From IMG/VR virus record IMGVR_UViG_3300036766_000763, positions 1 to 37,673 of that record: a stretch of DNA of 37,673 nt. The stretch is one strand, 5' to 3'. Position numbers and translations under genes: made by a program. This DNA is from a virus. Positions within the stretch are counted from its first letter, which is position 1. Every line of letters starts with the position of its first letter. Positions 18,067-25,520 of this stretch are shown here, one piece after another. The notes beneath the pieces were generated by a model. The model saw only the letters and a program-made list of their open reading frames with translations. It was not told the DNA's origin and did not search any database.

Positions 18067-18441
18067 TTAAGTAGCGGCTAAAGGTTTTGGTTTAAGTTCT
18101 TTTTTAATTCCAGATACTGCAAAAGCAAGATAATAGACGGTATTCAGTACAATTAAGCTCCCGCCCAAAAACACCAACGCAATGGATAGAAGCATAATGT
18201 TTTTAATTTTTATTCGCAATTCTTCATTGAAAGTTCCGTTTATTTTTTTGATTTCATTAGCAGTTTTATAGTAAAACCAAGCCAACGCGCCGAGAGCTAC
18301 GCTAAATGGTACATAGCCAACATTTTCAGCACCTTGGAATGCCAATGCGAAGCTGCAAGCAGCAATGAATCCAAACCATACGGCTGATACCTTGAGCCAA
18401 GTTACTGATTTTTTAACGTAAAAGGAGGTAGGTTTCTTCAT
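18067..18441 (-). CDS. Membrane protein, candidate moron/superinfection-exclusion
   Basis: The 124-aa protein has a basic N-terminus (MKKPTSFYVKKSVTW) and hydrophobic segments at about 16-36, 42-60 and 82-112, the last long enough for one or two passes. It ends in a Lys-rich cytoplasmic-type tail. It is transcribed against the late operon from a near-consensus sigma-70 promoter (18468-18495). That is the hallmark of a moron, a gene expressed from the prophage or early after entry. Its function is unknown; exclusion of competing phages or host conversion are the usual roles of such genes. Confidence 0.65.
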   Translation of the reverse strand: MKKPTSFYVKKSVTWLKVSAVWFGFIAACSFALAFQGAENVGYVPFSVALGALAWFYYKTANEIKKINGTFNEELRIKIKNIMLLSIALVFLGGSLIVLNTVYYLAFAVSGIKKELKPKPLAAT

Positions 18442-18467
18442 AAAGATTTATTTAAACAAAGGATACA

Positions 18468-18495
18468 ATTATACCAAATCTATCAATTCTGTCAA
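18468..18495 (-). promoter_or_regulatory. Near-perfect sigma-70 promoter for the leftward membrane genes
   Basis: Read leftward, TTGACA (complement of 18490-18495) is followed after 16 bases by TATAAT (complement of 18468-18473). It has an extended -10 (TGG before TATAAT). Both hexamers match the consensus fully. It lies 27 bases upstream of the ATG at 18441. It is the best promoter in the window and requires no phage activator. Confidence 0.85.
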
Positions 18496-18733
18496 GAGGA
18501 CAAACTAAGCTTAAACCCCCTGAGCAGATGAGAAATAAATAACATGCCTGTCCGCTTGGGGTCAAGGTTGAAGAGTGACATTTTGGTGAAAAAGGGGAGT
18601 TGTTGACTTAAGAGAGAAGATGGAGCCTGGCAATATGACGGTCATTTTGGCCGTCGCCCTCGTGAATCCGTAGGTTTCTAAGTTTAAAATAGTATATTCC
18701 ACCACATTTTGTGATTATTCCTATCATTATCTA
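18496..18733. other. Intergenic control region between divergent units
   Basis: No gene was seen in this stretch. It holds an ACCCC...GGGGT long-range inverted repeat (about 18,514-18,563) and a GACGG/CCGTC inverted repeat near 18,640-18,656. Two further TTGAC elements without a well placed -10 are also present. It separates the leftward membrane genes from the rightward acidic-protein unit. Confidence 0.5.
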
Positions 18734-18762
18734 TTGACTAATGCGTGCTAGCACGCTATAGT
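18734..18762 (+). promoter_or_regulatory. Promoter with perfect palindromic operator in its spacer
   Basis: TTGACT (18734-18739) and TATAGT (18757-18762) are 17 bases apart. The spacer contains GCGTGCTAGCACGC (18743-18756), a perfect 14-bp palindrome that ends exactly at the -10. A dimeric repressor bound there would block RNA polymerase. The half site GTGCTA also occurs over the -10 elements of the divergent promoters at 31.56-31.67 kb. Confidence 0.75.
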
Positions 18763-18860
18763 GAGTTCGTCATCATCAATCAGAGCAAGCCGCTAGGCAC
18801 ATATGCTCACCCGATTGAATCAGGTGGCTCCCTATCACTTCACGCCGAAAGGTTAAATCT
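18763..18860 (+). promoter_or_regulatory. Structured 5' leader of the acidic-protein gene
   Basis: About 98 bases separate the promoter from the ATG. They can form GAGCA...TGCTC enclosing GCC-GCTA-GGC, then CACC...GGTG. GAAAGG lies 8 bases before the ATG, one of the few Shine-Dalgarno-like sequences in the window. The leader may regulate translation, but no known riboswitch was recognised. Confidence 0.4.
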
Positions 18861-19133
18861 ATGAAGAACTCAACAGTCAACTCTCTGGGCGGCAATCAAT
18901 ATGGAGTCACAATTGAAGGAAAAACAACAACGGTTGACCTCGACGGCTTCACAATAATGAGCGATGAAGAATATAAAAAGCTTGATGAAGCAGAGATGAT
19001 TGAGGACTCTATGATGTGTCCAGAAATTAGTGAATATAGCGGCGAAGACCCATTCTTCCGCGCAGCCGTCGAATATGCAGCTAATTACAGCGGCTTCATT
19101 GCCGAAGAATATATTACCAACATGCAAGAATAA
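18861..19133 (+). CDS. Highly acidic 90-aa protein of unknown function
   Basis: The protein MKNSTVNSLGGNQYGVTIEG... has 19 Asp/Glu against 5 Lys/Arg. It appears to have a small N-terminal beta part (about 8-33) and a helical acidic part (about 34-90). It forms its own unit, with a promoter plus operator at 18734-18762 and a terminator at 19169-19198. Unlike nearly all other genes it has a Shine-Dalgarno-like GAAAGG. Small acidic proteins expressed alone early in infection are often inhibitors of host proteins (DNA mimics, anti-restriction, anti-CRISPR). That role here is an inference; no homology is recognised. Confidence 0.65.
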   Translation: MKNSTVNSLGGNQYGVTIEGKTTTVDLDGFTIMSDEEYKKLDEAEMIEDSMMCPEISEYSGEDPFFRAAVEYAANYSGFIAEEYITNMQE

Positions 19134-19145
19134 TCTACCCCCGCC

Positions 19146-19162
19146 GCCGGTCGGCTACCGGC
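19146..19162 (+). terminator. Short GC hairpin after the acidic-protein gene
   Basis: GCCGGT (19146-19151) pairs with ACCGGC (19157-19162) around CGGCT. It precedes the main terminator and may stabilise the 3' end. Confidence 0.5.
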
Positions 19163-19168
19163 AAAAAC

Positions 19169-19202
19169 AAGGGCCACCCCTATCACAGTGTGGCCCTTTC
19201 TA
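19169..19202 (+). terminator. Intrinsic terminator
   Basis: AAGGGCCAC (19169-19177) and GTGGCCCTT (19190-19198) form a perfect 9-bp stem with a 12-base loop, followed by TTTCTATATTTT. It closes the acidic-protein unit. This is the clearest intrinsic terminator of the window. Confidence 0.85.
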
Positions 19203-19222
19203 TATTTTAACATTTTTCAAAA

Positions 19223-19597
19223 ATGATTGATAAAAAAATAATTAAAGAAATCGTAAACAGGGTCATAGACTACGGATATGATGATGGAGAGCATGAATTA
19301 CATTTGAGTTTTGGAGGTGACTGGGAGTGTGTGCACATTCAGGGCGAGATGGACGCGGTGAACTATACCAGCGACGCCCTAGAGATGCCGATACCAGAAT
19401 ATGAAGACGAACCGTTCGTCGAAGATAAAAAAGCTGCATTCACACTCGACCTCATGCAGATCATAAGTGAATGGGAACAGTATTTATCACGCTCGTCGCA
19501 GCGTGAAGGGGCAAAAAAAACTCACGCCATCCTGAAAAAAAAAGACCCTGACCATTTCAAAAAACTGGCACAAAAGAGATGGAAAAAAAAGAATTAA
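19223..19597 (+). CDS. Hypothetical protein (124 aa)
   Basis: The frame MIDKKIIKEIVNRVIDYGYD... follows the terminator after 21 bases. The first 70 residues are acidic and probably alpha-beta, the middle is helical (about 75-95), and the C-terminus is very basic (HAILKKKDPDHFKKLAQKRW). No family is recognised. The sharp acidic-to-basic polarity suggests binding to nucleic acid or to a protein partner. The leader catttttcaaaaATG has no Shine-Dalgarno. Confidence 0.6.
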   Translation: MIDKKIIKEIVNRVIDYGYDDGEHELHLSFGGDWECVHIQGEMDAVNYTSDALEMPIPEYEDEPFVEDKKAAFTLDLMQIISEWEQYLSRSSQREGAKKTHAILKKKDPDHFKKLAQKRWKKKN

Positions 19598-19728
19598 AAA
19601 ACAATATCTTCTTTCCGTGAGATACGGTAAAATTCAGTGGGTTATGGAATAAACATACCTTGAACTGCTCCTTGAGCAGGGTAGTTTAGGGTATTGGCGA
19701 ACAGGGGATTTGGGGGTAGGATAAGAGC
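19598..19728 (+). other. Endolysin leader region
   Basis: There is no gene here. A CTGCTC-CTT-GAGCAG hairpin (19665-19679) lies about 50 bases before the endolysin start. AGGA sits 7 bases before that ATG, a possible Shine-Dalgarno sequence. Confidence 0.4.
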
Positions 19729-20316
19729 ATGAAAATACCTCAACACATATTTATACATCATACTGCCGTCAGTTTTGCTAAGAACCCCGATCAGTGGAAA
19801 GCTACGGACGCATATCATCGTTCTAAAGGTTGGGGCGGTGGCGGGTATAACTATGAGGTAGCGGCTGACGGGTCTATTCATCAGTTCCGGGAAGACGGAG
19901 CAGTAACAGCAGCTCAGTATCAGGACAACATGAATGATGGCCGGGCTCTTTCGATCTGTCTCGACATGGACGGTGACATTGAGGAGCCAACAGAGGCCCA
20001 GAAACAGGCGGTTAAAGCGTGGTTAAAGGTGAAGATGGCTAAATATGGCATTTCGCCGGAAAACGTCTATTGCCATCGAAAGGTAGCCACCTATAAATCC
20101 TGTCCAGGCTGGAAACTCCCAAACGATATATACCATTATTTTATACCTATGAGTTCACTCGTACCGCCACCAAGCGACTGGGCGAAACAAAGCTGGGCTT
20201 GGCTTATTGATAACCAAATTATCCAAAAAGAGACGAACCCTTCCGAAACAGCTTCAAAAGAGTGGGTAGCCACGGTGCTTTTTAGGTTGAAACAAAAGAA
20301 GCTCCTTTCAACTTAG
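19729..20316 (+). CDS. Endolysin, N-acetylmuramoyl-L-alanine amidase
   Basis: The 195-aa enzyme cuts the amide bond between muramic acid and L-alanine of peptidoglycan to lyse the host. Residues about 1-145 are an Amidase_2/PGRP domain. The zinc-ligand pattern is H10 in IFIHHTAV, H116 in YCHRKV and C125 in KSCPGW, and GGYNYEVAADGSIHQFRE (about 38-55) forms the central strands. Residues about 155-195 (WAKQSWAWLIDNQIIQ..., EWVATVLFRL) look like a short SLH-like wall-binding tail. No signal peptide is present, so release needs a holin. It has a possible Shine-Dalgarno (AGGA). Confidence 0.92.
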   Translation: MKIPQHIFIHHTAVSFAKNPDQWKATDAYHRSKGWGGGGYNYEVAADGSIHQFREDGAVTAAQYQDNMNDGRALSICLDMDGDIEEPTEAQKQAVKAWLKVKMAKYGISPENVYCHRKVATYKSCPGWKLPNDIYHYFIPMSSLVPPPSDWAKQSWAWLIDNQIIQKETNPSETASKEWVATVLFRLKQKKLLST

Positions 20317-20320
20317 CCCT

Positions 20321-20431
20321 ATGGAAAAGTTCTTATCTCGCAAATGGATTTTAGCATTAGCAGCGCTCGGTATAGTGTCCTTAGCTTTGTTTATGGGGAA
20401 ACTCTCGGAGCAGGGCTATTTGTCTGTCTAA
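20321..20431 (+). CDS. Short holin-like membrane peptide, possibly truncated
   Basis: This 36-aa frame begins 4 bases after the endolysin stop (MEKFLSRKWILALAALGIVS...) and has a single hydrophobic segment (about 9-25). The MEKFLSRK-hydrophobic opening resembles small phage holins of about 60-80 aa that have a second membrane segment. Here the frame stops after GYLSV and its last 50 bases overlap the 3' end of the leftward early operon. Either the peptide works as a pinholin-type unit or it lost its C-terminal half at the junction. Confidence 0.5.
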   Translation: MEKFLSRKWILALAALGIVSLALFMGKLSEQGYLSV

Positions 20432-20566
20432 AGAAACAAGCTTTAGTTTTATGTTATTCTGATCAATTTTTGCAAGATCTTCTCGGCCCTTGGCTTCCAT
20501 AAGAGATTTATGCTTCTGCGTTCTTTCCTCTTTCAGAGATTCGAGATGTGCTTTTAGGTCTTTCAT
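20381..20566 (-). CDS. Small coiled-coil protein (61 aa)
   Basis: Last gene of the leftward early operon (MKDLKAHLESLKEERTQKHK...). It is almost entirely charged helix with coiled-coil heptads. Its ATG overlaps the stop of the preceding gene (TAATG). Its end overlaps the convergent holin-like frame by about 50 bases. Function unknown. Confidence 0.6.
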   Translation of the reverse strand: MKDLKAHLESLKEERTQKHKSLMEAKGREDLAKIDQNNIKLKLVSLDRQIALLREFPHKQS

Positions 20567-21009
20567 TAATTTTTAGCTATGAATTTTTCATAAGCACGGC
20601 GTGCATACCGTAAATCCCCCTGTAAAAGCCTATCAACAATATTTTCTATTTTCGAGGTTTCCGTTTCGTTTATGCCATCTATTTGGTCTGGCGTGGTTAG
20701 TTTTCCAAGCAGAAAATTGTGCATAGCATTTTTAGATGGCAGCGTGATTGAATGACAAAGCTCATGTAAAAGTACTTTCCTTTGTTCTTTTAACGATTGT
20801 TTCCAAAAAGAGGGATAAACTCTGACGGTGACTCTTTGGTAATTTTCTTCGCAAGTGATGTCTGCAATTACATTGTTATTTTCTGGATGTTCCTCTTTTT
20901 TAATGACAATATTTCTATCAAATTGGTTTAGCTGGAACATCCAATCTATCGAATCTAAGAAATTTATAATTCTTTGCTCTCCTCTAGTGATTTTTTTCTT
21001 TGTTTTCAT
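20566..21009 (-). CDS. Putative zinc metallopeptidase (HExxH)
   Basis: The 147-aa protein contains LLHELCHSI (about residues 79-87), the HExxH zinc-binding motif, preceded by the strand and helix PSFWKQSLKEQRKVLLHE. This arrangement is seen in SprT-like and ImmA/IrrE-like metallopeptidases encoded by phages. Its target is unknown; ImmA-type enzymes cleave repressors. It may process a phage or host regulator. The C-terminal part (about 120-147) is a basic helix. It is translationally coupled to the following gene through TAATG. Confidence 0.65.
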   Translation of the reverse strand: MKTKKKITRGEQRIINFLDSIDWMFQLNQFDRNIVIKKEEHPENNNVIADITCEENYQRVTVRVYPSFWKQSLKEQRKVLLHELCHSITLPSKNAMHNFLLGKLTTPDQIDGINETETSKIENIVDRLLQGDLRYARRAYEKFIAKN

Positions 21010-21014
21010 GAATA

Positions 21015-21284
21015 TTAATTTTCGTTATGTTTGCACTTCGCCTCAGCCCTGCTCACGAGATCTTGGGCGGCAAGAAGTTCTAGTATAAAGACTTTTCTGA
21101 TTTGGTAGTCTAATTTATTCACCTCTTTTTCAAAATATACAATTTCTTTAATGTCACCTAAATTTTTAGAAGATTCCAGGTTTTTTATAGTTAAATTGAA
21201 GGCAGTCAGAAGACTCAGGAGGAGAGAATCATGATTTTTCAACCAATATTTTGCCTCCTCCAGTTTTTTATCATCGGTGGTCAT
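21015..21284 (-). CDS. Hypothetical helical protein (89 aa)
   Basis: An all-helical charged protein (MTTDDKKLEEAKYWLKNHDS...) with no cysteine pattern until the final KCKHNEN. Its start lies inside the end of the preceding gene (14-base overlap). Function not recognised. Confidence 0.6.
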   Translation of the reverse strand: MTTDDKKLEEAKYWLKNHDSLLLSLLTAFNLTIKNLESSKNLGDIKEIVYFEKEVNKLDYQIRKVFILELLAAQDLVSRAEAKCKHNEN

Positions 21285-21450
21285 AAAATGTTAAATAATG
21301 AAATTTAAGTGCGGCTTTTTTCCACGGATTTGTTTCCATTTCAGAGGCAACATAAAGGAATTTTCTTTGTATTACCTGTTCATGCGTAATCTGACCTGAG
21401 CAATCAGCAAAAGCGTATGTGTCAGTCTTTGGATCATATATCCTCTTCAT
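21271..21450 (-). CDS. Small hypothetical protein (59 aa)
   Basis: The frame MKRIYDPKTDTYAFADCSGQ... ends FHYLTFYDHR. Its ATG overlaps the upstream gene's TGA (ATGA), and its end overlaps the next gene's start by 14 bases, so it is well embedded in the operon. It is a compact alpha-beta protein of unknown function. Confidence 0.6.
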   Translation of the reverse strand: MKRIYDPKTDTYAFADCSGQITHEQVIQRKFLYVASEMETNPWKKAALKFHYLTFYDHR

Positions 21451-21716
21451 TCAGCCTCACCCCCTTCCATGATCTTGGCCCTTATTTCTTTAAAATTCTC
21501 AAAATTGTTTTCGGGACTCCAGAGCTCGAAAATGATTTGGCCGATTCTTTCCCGTTCTTCCCTCCGCACCTGCTCGGCTTGGGATTTAAGGAGTCGTTGA
21601 ACAACATTAATTCTCCATATAGGCCAATTTTTCAGTTCTTCTTCTAAGTCCGCAGGCTTCGGATAACATTGTGGGTGGGTTTTGTTGCAGTGGGGACACT
21701 TGTATTCATCAAGCAT
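21447..21716 (-). CDS. Small zinc-binding protein (89 aa)
   Basis: The N-terminal MLDEYKCPHCNKTHPQCYP has a CPHC knuckle plus a His and a further Cys, a likely zinc site. The rest is a charged helix (about 24-89). It ends with ATGA overlap to the next gene. It is probably a small nucleic-acid or protein binding factor; no family is recognised. Confidence 0.65.
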   Translation of the reverse strand: MLDEYKCPHCNKTHPQCYPKPADLEEELKNWPIWRINVVQRLLKSQAEQVRREERERIGQIIFELWSPENNFENFKEIRAKIMEGGEAE

Positions 21717-21873
21717 GATAATTCAGTAAAAGGTTAAAATCGGGGTGAAAAAAGTCGCGCGGTTCGGTAACCTCTTTAACTTCATCGCAAACATCACAAA
21801 TGCCCTCGTGATATGTAGAGATACTGACGCCGCACTCGTAGCAGACCTGCGTTGTTGTATTGTTCCTGGTCAT
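21709..21873 (-). CDS. Small double-knuckle zinc-ribbon protein (54 aa)
   Basis: The frame MTRNNTTTQVCYECGVSIST... carries CYEC (about residues 11-14) and CDVC (about 26-29), a classic four-cysteine zinc ribbon of about 20 residues, followed by an acidic tail. It overlaps the start of the next gene by 8 bases. Zinc ribbons of this size in phage early operons are often host-transcription or nuclease modulators, but no target can be named. Confidence 0.65.
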   Translation of the reverse strand: MTRNNTTTQVCYECGVSISTYHEGICDVCDEVKEVTEPRDFFHPDFNLLLNYHA

Positions 21874-21911
21874 TTGGAATTTGGGTTAAATAATAAAGCT
21901 TGACGATTAAG

Positions 21912-22304
21912 CTAATTGTTAAGTAAACGTTTCTTAATTGTAAACCGACATTCCCAGGCATGATCTAAAGTTTCAAACTCAGCTAGGAGTTCATGCAAAA
22001 TCTTGTTGTGGGCGTATTCAGCCCTTCTAATCTGGTCTTCGCGGGCGGCTTGGATGCACGTTTCAATAAATCCTTCAATTTCTGGCCACGCTATAAGCAG
22101 TATTGGACCTGTTACCGATAATGGTATTATCCATTTCCCGTCGCGACCTTTTTTAAAGTCTTTTTTCCAATCCTCGAAAATCCCGCGCTGCGGTGGGGTG
22201 GGCCAATTAGGACACTTAATGTCATGCCAGCCATCAAGGCATTTCAAGTTATGACAATGCCCTTGGCAGCAGTTATCTGGATTTGAGCACAGTAAGTTGT
22301 TCAT
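21912..22304 (-). CDS. Cysteine-rich hypothetical protein (130 aa)
   Basis: The N-terminal 32 residues hold six Cys and three His (SNPDNCCQGHCHNLKCLDGW), suggesting one or two zinc sites. The rest is mixed helix, with a hydrophobic IPLSVTGPILLIAWPEIEGF segment (about 60-79) that is probably buried and not transmembrane. It starts on the ATGA of the preceding gene. Function unknown. Confidence 0.6.
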   Translation of the reverse strand: MNNLLCSNPDNCCQGHCHNLKCLDGWHDIKCPNWPTPPQRGIFEDWKKDFKKGRDGKWIIPLSVTGPILLIAWPEIEGFIETCIQAAREDQIRRAEYAHNKILHELLAEFETLDHAWECRFTIKKRLLNN

Positions 22305-22717
22305 AATTTATCAATTTTATTGAGTAAGTTTTCAGGATTATCAATTAAATATCGCCTTAAAAAGTCGATCCGGTCTTCGGACAGGACGAGTAAAAATAGT
22401 TGAGCTTTCCACGCTTCAACCTCATAATTTCCATCACAACAATAGCCAAACTCTCCTTTTTCATCATAGGCGTTTGCCGCGCATTGCGGACATGATGGCT
22501 TTTTCCCAAAAAACGCCTTGGCAAAAACTGGGTCAAAGATGATGCCATAAATGGAAGATTCAATCAGGGTCTTAACTTCAGAACCCATATTTAAGCCCCA
22601 AAACACACGCACGGGCGTTACGGTAAAAGAGATCAATTCATGGGGAATTTTTCTTAATTCTTCAGGCACAAATTTAGCCTTTTCAATGCAATGCTGGATT
22701 ACTTCGGGGTCGGTCAT
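22301..22717 (-). CDS. Hypothetical protein with zinc-knuckle (138 aa)
   Basis: The protein begins MTDPEVIQHCIEKAKFVPEE. Residues about 76-94 contain CPQCAANAYDEKGEFGYCCD, a likely four-Cys zinc site. A helical C-terminus follows. It is coupled to the following gene by ATGA overlap. No family is recognised. Confidence 0.6.
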   Translation of the reverse strand: MTDPEVIQHCIEKAKFVPEELRKIPHELISFTVTPVRVFWGLNMGSEVKTLIESSIYGIIFDPVFAKAFFGKKPSCPQCAANAYDEKGEFGYCCDGNYEVEAWKAQLFLLVLSEDRIDFLRRYLIDNPENLLNKIDKL

Positions 22718-22719
22718 AA

Positions 22720-23797
<1,078 letters not shown>

Positions 23798-23801
<4 letters not shown>

Positions 23802-23848
23802 TTTCCCGGTGGGTTAGGGGATAAAAGTATTGGGGTAGGTTCGGTCAT
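23798..23848 (-). CDS. Tiny coupled ORF (16 aa)
   Basis: The frame MTEPTPILLSPNPPGK has a leader of the local type (accaaaaataacATG), and its TGA overlaps the next ATG. It could be a translated coupling peptide. It is too short for coding statistics. Confidence 0.25.
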
Positions 23849-23859
23849 GTTATTTTTGG

Positions 23860-24090
23860 TTAAGAGATATTGTTTTTGAACTGTTCGTGGTTTCCAGCAC
23901 TCTCTGGGTTCTCCTGGAGATGCCGTATACGCTCTTCAATGCGTACTGTGGTGTTTTCCAGCCTTACCACGCATGCCAGGGCGTTGTGGATGGATTGCTG
24001 AAGGTTCCGGGGCTTTGTTCCACCACCATGCTCGCGCTGAGTTTTTATTGACGAGGGGTTATGAAGTCCCCGGATGGTTTCAGTTTTCAT
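23860..24090 (-). CDS. Hypothetical protein (76 aa)
   Basis: A polar, basic-to-neutral protein (MKTETIRGLHNPSSIKTQRE...) with a helical second half (about 30-62). It is preceded by about 215 bases without a gene that contain a foldable segment, so it may head its own translational unit. Function unknown. Confidence 0.5.
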   Translation of the reverse strand: MKTETIRGLHNPSSIKTQREHGGGTKPRNLQQSIHNALACVVRLENTTVRIEERIRHLQENPESAGNHEQFKNNIS

Positions 24091-24305
24091 CTACTTTCAA
24101 GGTTCAAAAAAGTTGTGGGGGCGAGCATTGACGAGAAATTTTAGACTAAATTATGATGCTTTAATCTCATAAATTAACCAAAACTCAACTCGTATAGTCA
24201 GCTCGCAACGGGCTACCGGTAATTGAGTGATTGCCCAGCTATCCCTTGCGTCTCTTTCCGCCACCCCACATTTTTTAAAGATCAGGTTATACACATGGTT
24301 TAAGA
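24091..24305 (-). other. Non-coding stretch with foldable segment A
   Basis: No convincing gene was seen. On the minus strand ACTCAA (complement of 24223-24228) can pair with TTGAGT (complement of 24183-24188), enclosing TACCGGTA and a GGGC/GCCC pairing. The 13-base string ACTCGTATAGTCA (+ strand, 24188-24200) recurs at 26902-26914 in another intergenic stretch. It is possibly a leader RNA or processing site for the downstream genes. Confidence 0.4.
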
Positions 24306-24479
24306 TTAAATTTTTTGTTCCAGAGTTCTTTTTATGCTTGGTGATCCTCCTCTATAACAACTAAGATCAGGATGAACCGCGCAGGAGTACCGTTGACAGA
24401 AACAGTAAACATATTGATACTCTTCTTTTCTTAATATCCGGTCTCCAGTTAACAAAAAATGATCTTCAGAGGCTTGCAT
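24306..24479 (-). CDS. Small cysteine-rich protein (57 aa)
   Basis: The frame MQASEDHFLLTGDRILRKEE... has YCFCQRYSCAVHPDLSCY (about 25-42), a closely spaced Cys/His set that could hold one zinc ion. It starts 9 bases after the 24489 gene. It is a probable member of the set of small metal-binding early proteins of this phage. No family is recognised. Confidence 0.5.
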   Translation of the reverse strand: MQASEDHFLLTGDRILRKEEYQYVYCFCQRYSCAVHPDLSCYRGGSPSIKRTLEQKI

Positions 24480-24488
24480 TGATTGAGC

Positions 24489-25247
24489 TTATAATTCATC
24501 TAGCAGTAGCATTTCCTCATCCCAAGCTCCTAGTATCTGCCAAAAGTGACCAAACGGAGATTGAGCGAGCAGAATAGGGTCCCGTCGTTTATCTTTTTTC
24601 TCAAAATCTTTTTTGTTCGCAATAATATAAAAGACAGCTTTTTTACGGCACAATTCGGTAGTTTCTTTATTATAATGTTTCATAACATCTATAGCGTCGG
24701 CGGGCATATCAGCCAAGAAAGTGTCGACTTTATCAATCTTCAAATAGTCATGAGCGCGGATAAGATCATTGATTTTTTCTGTTGTGGTATAAGCAAACTC
24801 TTCAAAAAACTCTTTGAACTCCGCGTACTTTTTGCGATTTTCAAAGCGCACTAGAATACTACCAATCTCGTTTGTACCACGCGAAACATCGTATTCATTC
24901 ATTTTAATAAGATTGAGTTTATCTTTAAATTGTTGGATTTGATCGTCTATATAAGCTTCGTCGGTTTTGAGTAAAAATGTAGTATGGAGCGTTTTAAGTT
25001 TGTGAATTTCTTTTGGCGTTAGTTCAGGAGTTTTAGAAGTTTCTTTTTTAGGTTTTTTGCCATTTATATGATCTTCTAACTGGGTTAAAGTAATAACATT
25101 CTGATCCCAATTGTTGTGCGCCCTGAAAGTATGAAAATCAGGTAAAAAAGCTGATTTCTCTAGCGATTCCAGTGAGTTATAGACAAAAGCTGCGGACTTA
25201 CCCTTTTTGAATTCAAAGATGCTTTTGCCGAAAAGTTTAAGTTCCAT
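24489..25247 (-). CDS. Hypothetical early protein (252 aa)
   Basis: A charged, mostly helical protein. The N-terminal 40 residues (MELKLFGKSIFEFKKGKSAA) are a small beta-like unit. A Lys-rich linker at about 68-80 leads to a long helical region (about 80-200) with coiled-coil character. The C-terminus FGHFWQILGAWDEEMLLLDE is aromatic and acidic. It follows the 25267 gene after 19 bases. I recognise no domain. By size and place behind the recombinase it is a core early gene and not an accessory one. Confidence 0.65.
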   Translation of the reverse strand: MELKLFGKSIFEFKKGKSAAFVYNSLESLEKSAFLPDFHTFRAHNNWDQNVITLTQLEDHINGKKPKKETSKTPELTPKEIHKLKTLHTTFLLKTDEAYIDDQIQQFKDKLNLIKMNEYDVSRGTNEIGSILVRFENRKKYAEFKEFFEEFAYTTTEKINDLIRAHDYLKIDKVDTFLADMPADAIDVMKHYNKETTELCRKKAVFYIIANKKDFEKKDKRRDPILLAQSPFGHFWQILGAWDEEMLLLDEL

Positions 25248-25266
25248 GATACGTTTTGGTTAAAAA

Positions 25267-25515
25267 TTAAGCTTCTAAATTACTAAATATATCGTTCATT
25301 ACCTCATCAGCCCGTTTCATACCAACCGCATCTACAAGCCTTTTCTTCGCTTCTCTAAAGTCAGGGTGCAGTACAATATTGAGCGTGCTTCGTTCTTCAA
25401 GTATCAACTTTTCGATGCAGAGCCAGACTTGTAACTCCACAATCTCACTTTCAGTTTTTCCGTTAATGAGTGATTCTGCTGGTGGTAACAGGTCAGCTAT
25501 ATTGAGTTGGCTCAT
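25267..25515 (-). CDS. Small hypothetical protein (82 aa)
   Basis: The protein starts MSQLNIADLLPPAESLINGK at 25515, 5 bases after the recombinase stop; the open frame continues upstream into the recombinase gene. It is an acidic helical protein. It may assist the recombinase as a directionality-type factor, but it is acidic whereas excisionases are usually basic, so this is weak. Function unknown. Confidence 0.6.
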   Translation of the reverse strand: MSQLNIADLLPPAESLINGKTESEIVELQVWLCIEKLILEERSTLNIVLHPDFREAKKRLVDAVGMKRADEVMNDIFSNLEA

Positions 25516-25520
25516 ATTAA

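Noticed and set aside
20566-21009. ImmA-type antirepressor protease for the lysogeny switch
   Set aside because: The HExxH motif supports a metallopeptidase only. No ImmR-like repressor partner is seen nearby.
24170-24300. Possible tRNA on the minus strand (GGCGGAA...AGACGC looks like a D-arm)
   Set aside because: No T-arm (GGTTCGA-type) and no matching acceptor stem were found at the right distance.
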